Shown one piece after another: positions 1 through 5,452 of a stretch of DNA of 7,400 bases. This DNA is from Mycobacterium sp. (lineage in GTDB: Bacteria; Actinomycetota; Actinomycetes; Mycobacteriales; Mycobacteriaceae). Location: contig JAHBAP020000510.1 of assembly GCA_018500005.2 (NCBI GenBank), forward strand, positions 1 to 7,400, in the 5' to 3' direction. The notes under the pieces were generated by a model that saw only the letters and a program-made list of their open reading frames with translations, did not search any database and had not been told where the DNA came from. The position numbers and the translations under genes are program-made. How positions within the stretch are numbered: the first letter of the stretch is position 1; the number at the start of each line of letters is the position of its first letter.

Positions 1-1
1 G

Positions 2-1012
2 TCTGACGCCGAATCACGCATCGTGGCAGCAGAATTCGCCGCCGTCGGCGCCAAGGGCGCCGGGCAGGACCGCTCCGACCTGATGGCCTGCACGCTGCAC
101 GAGTTGGGCAACGACGAGCAGAAGCATCGGCTGATCCCGCCGTCGATCCGCAACGAAACCCGATGGTGCCTGCTCTACAGCGAGCCGGGCGCGGGCTCGG
201 ATCTGGCGGGTCTGCGCACCCGGGCCGACCGCGACGGGGATGACTGGGTGGTCAACGGACAGAAGGTCTGGACGTCCTTCGCCAAGAACGCCGACTACGG
301 GCTTCTGGTCGCCCGCACCGACTGGGGCGTCCCCAAACACCAGGGCATCAGTTTTTTCATCTTCCCGATGCGTCAACCCGGCGTCGAGGTCCGGCCAATC
401 CACCAGATCACCGGCGAGTCGGAGTTCAACGAGGTTTTCATCACCGACGCCCGGGTGCCGCACGCCAACCTGGTCGGCGAGCCAGGCGGAGGCTGGCCGG
501 TGCTTCAGTCGGCGCTGGCATATGAGCGGCGGCTGATGGGTGACCTGGCCCGGACTGCGCGCGCCAGCCGCGACCTCAAACCCGACGCCGACAGTCTGAT
601 CGGGATGGCCCGTGCGGCCGGGAAACTCGGCGACTCCCACATCCGCCAGGAAATCGCGCGGATCGAGGCCTATGCAGCGGTCAACCGGTGGAACACCCAG
701 CGCGCCAAGGCCACCGGAGACCGGGCGGAGGCCGCCACCCTGATGGCGATCGGCAAGATCGCGATGTCGCGGATCCTGCACGAAACCGCCCGGGTCCAGA
801 CCGATATCGTCGGGCCCGAGTCGATGCTGGCCGGCCCGGATAACCCGGTGGGCGACGCCGTCACCTTCCGCGCGCTGAACGCCTACTTCACCTCAATCGG
901 AGGCGGGACCGACCAGATCCAGCGCAATATCGTCGGCGAAAGAGTGCTGGGCTTACCCAGAGAGCCAGAGCCCTACAAGGACACCCCGTTTCGCGACCTG
1001 CCCACCGGCTAG
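2..1012 (+). CDS. Acyl-CoA dehydrogenase (FadE family), 5'-truncated by window edge
   Basis: FAD-dependent acyl-CoA dehydrogenase, introducing the alpha-beta double bond in an acyl-CoA; cytosolic. The frame is open from base 2 and gives 336 residues; family members have about 390-400, so roughly 55-65 N-terminal residues lie outside. A GTG at 23 is internal, because the codons before it read on as protein without a break. Visible: the flavin/substrate signature YSEPGAGSDLAG (near 177-212), the middle beta domain with VNGQKVWTS, and the C-terminal helical domain ending GGGTDQIQRNIVGERVLG. The usual catalytic Glu of the EGT motif is Gly here (902-904), but a Glu sits in the helix-G segment ALAYERRLMGD (codon 524-526), the position used by isovaleryl- and long-chain acyl-CoA dehydrogenases. 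It is therefore probably active with a branched or bulky substrate. The specific FadE number is not recognised. The stop TAG overlaps an AGGAGG. Confidence 0.93.
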   Translation, partial: SDAESRIVAAEFAAVGAKGAGQDRSDLMACTLHELGNDEQKHRLIPPSIRNETRWCLLYSEPGAGSDLAGLRTRADRDGDDWVVNGQKVWTSFAKNADYGLLVARTDWGVPKHQGISFFIFPMRQPGVEVRPIHQITGESEFNEVFITDARVPHANLVGEPGGGWPVLQSALAYERRLMGDLARTARASRDLKPDADSLIGMARAAGKLGDSHIRQEIARIEAYAAVNRWNTQRAKATGDRAEAATLMAIGKIAMSRILHETARVQTDIVGPESMLAGPDNPVGDAVTFRALNAYFTSIGGGTDQIQRNIVGERVLGLPREPEPYKDTPFRDLPTG

Positions 1013-1030
1013 GAGGTTTGGTCGATCAAG
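1011..1030 (+). promoter_or_regulatory. Orphan Shine-Dalgarno sequence without a start codon
   Basis: AGGAGG at 1011-1016 is a near-perfect ribosome binding site overlapping the stop codon of the upstream dehydrogenase, as expected for a translationally coupled downstream gene. At the ideal distance (8 nt) there is ATC, not ATG, GTG or TTG. The codons after it, ATC AAG CTG GGA CTT, would read like the N-terminus MKLGL common in F420-dependent luciferase-like oxidoreductases if the first codon were ATG. No further similarity is apparent, and the next gene (start 1080) is in another frame and 63 nt from the SD. It may be a relic of a lost gene or a chance match. Confidence 0.35.
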
Positions 1031-1054
1031 CTGGGACTTTCACCACCCAGAGGC

Positions 1055-1071
1055 TGTAATCGCAATTTACA
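1055..1071. promoter_or_regulatory. Inverted repeat TGTAA-N7-TTACA, candidate operator
   Basis: Perfect 5-bp arms, TGTAA at 1055-1059 and TTACA at 1067-1071, separated by TCGCAAT. The 17-bp element lies in the most AT-rich part of the intergenic gap, and its right arm overlaps the proposed -10 hexamer of the downstream regulator-like gene, so a bound protein would block the promoter. The spacing resembles CRP-type sites (TGTGA-N6-TCACA) but differs in the arms and is one base longer. Autoregulation by the adjacent gene product is an inference. Confidence 0.45.
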
Positions 1072-1073
1072 CT
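1068..1073 (+). promoter_or_regulatory. -10 hexamer TACACT of a probable leaderless promoter
   Basis: TACACT matches the mycobacterial SigA-type -10 consensus TANNNT. Its last base is followed by exactly 6 nt before the A of the ATG at 1080, so transcription would begin at the start codon. There is no Shine-Dalgarno sequence in the bases directly before this ATG, consistent with leaderless translation, which is frequent in mycobacteria. No convincing -35 hexamer is seen. Confidence 0.5.
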
Positions 1074-1079
1074 TCAGTC

Positions 1080-1676
1080 ATGGCCGCCAACGAAAAAACT
1101 CAACGCAAATGGGCTGAACTCCAGCAAGCCGACGATGTGAGCCGGCTTCGCGGGTTCCCTGCCTTCAGCAATTTCTCCGATGACGATCTTCGCCGTCTCG
1201 TTTCGGCGGCGCATCACGACTCCATGTCAGCTCCCTGGCCGCTCATCCACGAGCAGACCCCGGCTGACGCCTGCTACATCCTGCTCAGCGGCGATGTCAA
1301 CGTGTATGTCGGTCGCGACCAGATCGCCACTCTTGGACCCGGCGAGGTGATCGGGGAGTCCGCCATTCGTGGGCAGTTGCGCTCGGCAACCGTCACGACG
1401 ACGGGACCCGCCGAAGTGCTTCGCTTCGAGGCCGAGAATCTCTCCGGACTGCTCCGCGAGGTACCCGCATTCCGTGAACTCATCGAGGCCAATGCCCTGC
1501 GGCATGTGCCGGTTGCCCCCGCGTCGTCAAGCCAGTCGGAACCGCAACTGGCCAAGGTCAACGTCTCGGTCTCCGCCGAACTGCTCAAACGGTTCGAGCA
1601 GGCTGCGGCGGGCGCGGGTCTTCCGGTCGCATCCGCCTTGGAAGACGCGCTCACCCGATGGGTCGACAGCCGATAA
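1080..1676 (+). CDS. Cyclic-nucleotide-binding-like domain protein with C-terminal ribbon-helix-helix-like domain
   Basis: A 198-aa soluble protein, probably a small-molecule-responsive DNA-binding regulator. Residues about 22-135 resemble a CRP/PKA-type cNMP-binding beta-barrel: ACYILLSGDVNVYV (64-77), then GPGEVIGESAIRGQLRSATV (86-105), with the phosphate-cassette Gly92-Glu93 and Arg101 present. The Glu-to-Arg spacing is 8 residues, where PKA-type cassettes have 9 and CRP 10, so ligand binding is not assured. A Ser/Pro-rich linker (143-157) follows. Residues 159-196 look like a CopG/Arc ribbon-helix-helix unit: strand KVNVSV, helix AELLKRFEQAAAGAG, helix PVASALEDALTRWV. The CRP winged helix is absent. 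The ATG at 1080 fits a leaderless promoter, and a palindrome overlaps that promoter. The first 60 bases are about 53% GC, lower than the neighbours. A protein-interaction role for the C-terminal domain cannot be excluded. Confidence 0.85.
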   Translation: MAANEKTQRKWAELQQADDVSRLRGFPAFSNFSDDDLRRLVSAAHHDSMSAPWPLIHEQTPADACYILLSGDVNVYVGRDQIATLGPGEVIGESAIRGQLRSATVTTTGPAEVLRFEAENLSGLLREVPAFRELIEANALRHVPVAPASSSQSEPQLAKVNVSVSAELLKRFEQAAAGAGLPVASALEDALTRWVDSR

Positions 1677-1683
1677 GCCAGGG

Positions 1684-1706
1684 GCTGACTCAGGCGCCGC
1701 GTCAGC
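1684..1706. terminator. Stem-loop between convergent genes, possible bidirectional terminator
   Basis: GCTGAC (1684-1689) and GTCAGC (1701-1706) form a perfect 6-bp stem around an 11-nt loop that itself contains the self-complementary GGCGCC. It occupies the 25-bp gap between the convergent stop codons and runs into the stop codon of the esterase. There is no T-tract on either side, so it is not a classical intrinsic terminator, but U-less hairpins at convergent gene ends are common in mycobacteria. Confidence 0.35.
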
Positions 1707-3237
1707 GGAAGTGCAGGATGTCGCTGCCCCAAGCCGCCCGGATGCGGGCATCGGCGTCATGGATCAGGCGGTCGGTGCGGTCCATGACCAGGCAGGCCCG
1801 GTCGGCCTCCTGGTAGGGGGTCCAATCCGGTTCGCCGACCGGTCCGGCCGGCTTGGCCGTCGCGGCGAAATTCGTCCATCTGGTCCTGATCCGCTTGGAC
1901 AACGCCTTGGCCGGCTTCGCCCCGCCCAACTTCAGGGTGACATCCTTGGGCGCGCCGAGAGTGCCCCAGACATAAGGCAATTCGGTGGCGTGGGCCGCGC
2001 CGACGAGGAGCAGCTTCATGATCGGGGTGGAGTAGTCGAATCGGTAGAGATAGACGGGCGCCACTCTGCAGTGGCCCTCGGCGAGCCACACCGACGGCAT
2101 CCTGAATCCCACATCGCTGGCGATGCTCATCCCCCGACGCTTGCCCCGGTAGGTCGAACCGAGTTGCTCCTCGGTGGGCAACTGCAGGTCAGGTTGCTCG
2201 GCGGCGATCTCGTTGAACATCGATGTGATGGCCCGCGGCGTGATCGGCATCAGCGGTGAGCGCATCAGCCGGAACAGGGCGGCCTCATTGCGGTTGGTAC
2301 CGAGGATCAACGGCACCGGATGGGTGCGTCCCTGCCGGGCCATCTTGACCGGATAGTCGTGCAGCAGATCGCCGTCGATGATCGGCACGAACGCCAGGGT
2401 GCCCGGATTGCGCACCGGCACTTCGTCGAAGACCTTCTTGGTGGCCGATATCAGCGCGGGGACAGCGACCTCGGTGAGTCGGTGGGCCTCGGAGTCGGCG
2501 ATACCGAGATGCTCGAGGACCTGCCTGGTGACCCGCTGGGCGCGGTTCTGGTCGTACACCGATGTGGCCGGGGAACTCTGGGCGATCGCGCCGGCGAACA
2601 ACCCCTTCGCCTCCGGGACGGCCAGCAGGGTCGTCACGATTCCGGCGCCGGCGGATTCACCGAACACCGTCACCCGGGATGGGTCGCCGCCGAACGCGGC
2701 GATATTGTCGCGAACCCACCGCAGACCGGCGAGCACGTCCCGTAGGCCGATGTTGGAGTCGAACCGGCCGCCACCCACCTGCGAGAGATCAAGGAACCCG
2801 AACACGCCGATCCGGTAGTTCAGGCTGACCACGATGACGTCGCCACCGGTCGCCAGGCGACGGCCGTCGTAGAGCGGTTGACTACTCGAACCGAGTACGT
2901 AGGCCCCGCCATGTGCCCACACCATCACCGGCTTGGCGTCACCGGGCTTGGTACCCGGCGGCGCCCAGATGTTGAGGAACAGGCAGTCCTCGTTCTCAGG
3001 GGCGCCGAGGTCGAGGGGGAAATTGGGTACCGGTGGCTGCGGACAGACGAATCCGTACGCGTCGGCGTCAGCTACCTCAGTCCAGGACTCGGGCGGTTGG
3101 GGAGCACGAAATCGCAGATCACCGACGGGAGGTGCGCCGTATCGCACACCTTTCCAAGACATGGCCCTGCCGTCGTCGATTCCGCGAACCGGGCCGTGGG
3201 CCGTGTCCACGACGGGGTGGTGGAGTGGCATAGCCAT
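1702..3237 (-). CDS. Type-B carboxylesterase (LipT-like), 511 aa
   Basis: Alpha/beta-hydrolase of the carboxylesterase/lipase type-B family, hydrolysing carboxylic esters. Full catalytic set visible: oxyanion-hole HGGAY (109-113), nucleophile elbow GESAGA with Ser195, acid Glu318 in GTNRNEAALF, and His416 in GAAHATELPYVWG. The family hallmark ENEDCLFLNIW is at 81-91; Cys65 and Cys85 match the spacing of the first conserved cysteine pair. No signal peptide or membrane segment is evident, so it is probably cytosolic. Its length equals what I recall for M. tuberculosis LipT (Rv2045c), but the neighbourhood differs. It lies 26 nt downstream of the hotdog hydratase gene on the same strand, and a perfect 16-bp palindrome fills most of that gap. 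No Shine-Dalgarno is evident. Met3 (ATG at 3229-3231) is an alternative start that would place a TAACGT -10-like hexamer 8 nt upstream. Confidence 0.93.
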   Translation of the reverse strand: MAMPLHHPVVDTAHGPVRGIDDGRAMSWKGVRYGAPPVGDLRFRAPQPPESWTEVADADAYGFVCPQPPVPNFPLDLGAPENEDCLFLNIWAPPGTKPGDAKPVMVWAHGGAYVLGSSSQPLYDGRRLATGGDVIVVSLNYRIGVFGFLDLSQVGGGRFDSNIGLRDVLAGLRWVRDNIAAFGGDPSRVTVFGESAGAGIVTTLLAVPEAKGLFAGAIAQSSPATSVYDQNRAQRVTRQVLEHLGIADSEAHRLTEVAVPALISATKKVFDEVPVRNPGTLAFVPIIDGDLLHDYPVKMARQGRTHPVPLILGTNRNEAALFRLMRSPLMPITPRAITSMFNEIAAEQPDLQLPTEEQLGSTYRGKRRGMSIASDVGFRMPSVWLAEGHCRVAPVYLYRFDYSTPIMKLLLVGAAHATELPYVWGTLGAPKDVTLKLGGAKPAKALSKRIRTRWTNFAATAKPAGPVGEPDWTPYQEADRACLVMDRTDRLIHDADARIRAAWGSDILHFR

Positions 3238-3241
3238 TCAC

Positions 3242-3257
3242 GTTACCCGCGGGTAAC
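3242..3257. promoter_or_regulatory. Perfect 16-bp palindrome GTTACCCGCGGGTAAC, candidate operator
   Basis: Every base pairs with its mirror position (8-bp arms, no spacer). It sits inside the 26-bp gap between the hydratase stop codon and the esterase start codon, ending 4 nt before the esterase ATG. Perfect TTAC-type palindromes are typical of TetR-family operators. It overlaps a -10-like TAACGT on the minus strand (3245-3240), so repression of an esterase-specific promoter is plausible. As RNA it could also fold into a GC-rich hairpin hiding the ribosome entry site, but with no spacer it would need to open a few central pairs. No regulator gene of that family is in the window. Confidence 0.5.
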
Positions 3258-3263
3258 CAGGGC

Positions 3264-4232
3264 TCAGAAGTGCAGCGCGCGGTACCGCCAGTCCAGTACC
3301 GGCCGGTCCGTCTCACCGACTGCGTAGACCACCGACCGAAGGTCCAACAGGACGCCACGATCACCGTGCAGCGGCACCGCTGTTTCGACGGACAGGTCGC
3401 TGTAGAGGGTGTCACCTTCCCGGACGGGTCCGGTGTGTTCACAGGACCGCCAGGAAAGGACCGCGACCAGATTGGGCAGCAGCCGGGTGGCCTGCGCCAG
3501 AGCAAGGCCGATGGTGTGACCGCCGTACACCAGTCGACTCTGGTCAGCCCGGAAATCGTGATGGGTGGCGGCGATATTGAGCGTCAGACGGGCCAGTTCC
3601 GGCGCCGAGCTGACGACGTCGGCCGAACTGCGCAGGACCGAACCGGCCAAGTCCGCGGAGAAACGGGGTCCGGGAACGCGTTCGCGAAACGCGGCGGCAT
3701 CCCATCCAGGGTCGGCCTCCGGGATCGGTTCGGTCCCGATCCGGGACAGATCGTCGGCGTGCCCGGTGTCTGGGGCCTCGGGGCTTAGCGGCAACATGGC
3801 GCACCGGTGGAAGTCAAGGACCAGACGGCCGATGTGGTCGATGGTGGTCACCCGCAGCGCCGCCAACCCGGTGGCCGCCCGGCCCGGTTTGGCGCTGTTC
3901 TGCCGCAGGCCGACCACCTCGGTCCGGGTGAACAGGGTGTCCCCGATCACCGGGAAGCGGTAGAAACTCAGACCGCGGTAGAAGAGGTTGGCCCGCACCC
4001 GCTGAGTGGCAACCGTGGACTGTCCGATCGCGACGTCGCACACCAGGCCCGGATGTGCCAGCGCACCCGGCACACCGGTGACCGCGTGGGCCAACTCAGC
4101 GTCCAGGGACAGACGCATCCGGTCACCGAGGATGGCCTGATGAGCCGCGGCCACCCCGGGCGTCAAAGTCATCGACGGCGCCCCATCGAAGACCTGTCCG
4201 ACGACGAGGTCGTCGAAGTATGGGCCGGTCAC
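3264..4232 (-). CDS. Tandem-hotdog MaoC-like hydratase/dehydratase (Rv0216-type), 322 aa
   Basis: Probable (R)-specific acyl-CoA hydratase/dehydratase family member; substrate unknown. Two hotdog domains: residues about 1-148, with PYFDDLVVGQVF near the start and FPVIGDTLFTRTEVVGLRQNS (93-113), and about 185-320, with LNIAATHHDFRADQSRLVYGGHTIGLAL (218-245) and REGDTLYSDLSVE. The arrangement, and motifs such as NSxxxGxA and RLVYGGH, recall mesaconyl-CoA hydratases (Mcd) and M. tuberculosis Rv0216, whose structure is a double hotdog. The classical hydratase-2 D-x-N-P-x-H motif is not intact; His224/His225/Asp226 occupy that segment. The start chosen is GTG at 4232-4230, because the preceding codons (ATA, GTC, GTT) are not starts and PYFDDLVVG is a usual N-terminus. 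The open frame continues to 4796 but only antisense to the dehydrogenase. Divergent from fadE3 with 18 bp between starts; no Shine-Dalgarno. Confidence 0.88.
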   Translation of the reverse strand: MTGPYFDDLVVGQVFDGAPSMTLTPGVAAAHQAILGDRMRLSLDAELAHAVTGVPGALAHPGLVCDVAIGQSTVATQRVRANLFYRGLSFYRFPVIGDTLFTRTEVVGLRQNSAKPGRAATGLAALRVTTIDHIGRLVLDFHRCAMLPLSPEAPDTGHADDLSRIGTEPIPEADPGWDAAAFRERVPGPRFSADLAGSVLRSSADVVSSAPELARLTLNIAATHHDFRADQSRLVYGGHTIGLALAQATRLLPNLVAVLSWRSCEHTGPVREGDTLYSDLSVETAVPLHGDRGVLLDLRSVVYAVGETDRPVLDWRYRALHF

Positions 4233-4237
4233 TATGA

Positions 4238-4245
4238 CAACGTTA
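4238..4245. promoter_or_regulatory. Overlapping divergent -10 elements (near-symmetric CAACGTTA)
   Basis: On the minus strand TAACGT (4245-4240) matches the TANNNT -10 consensus and is 7 nt upstream of the hydratase GTG. On the plus strand CAACGT (4238-4243) keeps the key A and final T and is 7 nt upstream of the dehydrogenase ATG. The two hexamers share the self-complementary ACGT. With only 18 bp between the start codons and no Shine-Dalgarno on either side, both mRNAs would be leaderless or nearly so. TATGAC at 4233-4238 is an alternative plus-strand -10. An imperfectly placed inverted repeat, GTCA-CTA-TGAC (4228-4238), is adjacent. No strong -35 is seen in either direction. Confidence 0.5.
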
Positions 4246-4250
4246 ATGCC

Positions 4251-5429
4251 ATGTCGGAACTCAACGACGAAGAAGCCCTGCTCGTTGCGACCGTGCGCGC
4301 GTTCGTCGACCGTGAGGTCAAACCTTCGGTTCGCGAGACCGAACATGCCAACACCTATCCGGATGCGTGGATCGAGCAGATGAAGCGGATCGGGATCTAC
4401 GGTCTGGCGATCAGCGAGCACTACGGCGGATCGCCGGTATCGATGCCCTGCTACGTCGAGGTGACCCAGGAACTGGCCCGCGGATGGATGAGCCTGGCCG
4501 GCGCGATGGGCGGGCACACAGTGGTGGCCAAGTTGTTGGCGGATTTCGGTACCGAGGAGCAGAAGCAGGCATACCTGCCGCGGATGGCGACCGGCGAATT
4601 GCGGGCCACCATGGCGCTCACCGAACCCGGTGGCGGGTCGGATCTGCAGAACATGGCGTGCGTGGCCAGGCCGGATGGCGATGACCCCGAGGGAACCTTG
4701 CGCATCACCGGCTCCAAGACCTGGATCAGTAACGCCCGCCGGTCGGGACTCATCGCGCTGCTGTGCAAGACCGACCCGAAGGCACGGCCCCGCCATGCCG
4801 GCGTCTCGGTGCTGCTGGTCGAGTCACCCCCCGGGTCACCGCCCGCAGGCCTGACCATCTCCCGAGACCTGCCCAAGCTGGGCTACAAGGGGGTCGAGAC
4901 CTGTGAATTGATCTTCGACGACTGCCGTGTTCCGGCCGCGGCGATACTCGGCGGCGTTGCGGGCACGGGCTTCACCCAGATGATGAAAGGCCTTGAGACC
5001 GGTCGCATTCAGGTCGCCGCACGAGCGCTGGGGGTCGCGACGGCTGCGTTGGAGGACGCTCTGGCCTACGCCCGGCAACGGGAGAGTTTCGGCAAACCGA
5101 TCTGGCAGCACCAGGCGATCGGGAACTACCTGGCCGAGATGGCGACCAAGTTGACCGCAGCCCGCCAACTCACCCGCTACGCCGCCGAGCGATACGACAG
5201 CGGTGCGCGCTGCGACATGGAGGCCGGGATGGCCAAGCTGTTCGCCTCCGAGGCGGCCATGGAAATAACGCTCAACGCGGTCCGGATCCACGGCGGCTAC
5301 GGCTATTCCACCGAGTTCGACGTGGAGCGTTACTTCCGTGACGCCCCGCTGATGATTGTCGGCGAGGGAACCAACGAGATTCAGCGCAACGTGATCGCCG
5401 CCCAACTGGTGGCCCGCGGGGGTCTCTGA
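4251..5429 (+). CDS. fadE3: Acyl-CoA dehydrogenase, FadE3-type, 392 aa
   Basis: Complete FAD-dependent acyl-CoA dehydrogenase, cytosolic, catalysing the first step of beta-oxidation of an acyl-CoA that is not identified. N-terminal helical domain 1-118, with REVKPSVRETEHANTYP and RGWMSLAGAMGGHTVV; flavin signature MALTEPGGGSDLQ (121-133); beta domain with GSKTWISNA and LPKLGYKGVETCELIFDDCRVP; C-terminal helices with YARQRESFGKPIWQHQAI, then HGGYGYSTEFDVERYFRDA. The catalytic base is canonical: Glu372 in GEGTNEIQRN (codon 5364-5366). The overall sequence is close to what I remember of M. tuberculosis FadE3 (Rv0215c), and the divergent Rv0216-type gene plus nearby pckG support this. ATG at 4251 is chosen because no good start lies just upstream and the protein then aligns with the family start. 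No Shine-Dalgarno; probably leaderless. It ends 23 nt from the convergent membrane-protein gene; that gap (5430-5452) shows only a weak 4-bp CGGC/GCCG stem and no clear terminator. Confidence 0.93.
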   Translation: MSELNDEEALLVATVRAFVDREVKPSVRETEHANTYPDAWIEQMKRIGIYGLAISEHYGGSPVSMPCYVEVTQELARGWMSLAGAMGGHTVVAKLLADFGTEEQKQAYLPRMATGELRATMALTEPGGGSDLQNMACVARPDGDDPEGTLRITGSKTWISNARRSGLIALLCKTDPKARPRHAGVSVLLVESPPGSPPAGLTISRDLPKLGYKGVETCELIFDDCRVPAAAILGGVAGTGFTQMMKGLETGRIQVAARALGVATAALEDALAYARQRESFGKPIWQHQAIGNYLAEMATKLTAARQLTRYAAERYDSGARCDMEAGMAKLFASEAAMEITLNAVRIHGGYGYSTEFDVERYFRDAPLMIVGEGTNEIQRNVIAAQLVARGGL

Positions 5430-5452
5430 AGCGGCGCTCTTTGTGCCGTGGC

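Noticed and set aside
14..781. 255-codon minus-strand open frame
   Set aside because: Antisense to the acyl-CoA dehydrogenase; no recognisable motif, and the plus strand carries clear family signatures.
1031..1050. CTGGG/CCCAG inverted repeat as terminator of the first dehydrogenase
   Set aside because: Only a 5-bp stem with a 10-nt loop and no T-tract; too weak to call.
1369..2259. 296-codon plus-strand open frame crossing two genes
   Set aside because: It overlaps the regulator-like gene out of frame and then runs antisense to the esterase; low-complexity Arg/Gly-rich translation typical of high-GC shadows.
3807..4250. Plus-strand open frame extending fadE3 by 148 residues upstream
   Set aside because: It is antisense to the hydratase, has Arg/Gly/Pro-rich shadow composition, and FadE proteins start near MSELNDEEALL.
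4233..4796. Minus-strand open frame extending the hotdog hydratase by 188 residues upstream
   Set aside because: It lies wholly antisense to the well-supported fadE3, shows no family similarity, and the hydratase aligns from PYFDDLVVG onward.
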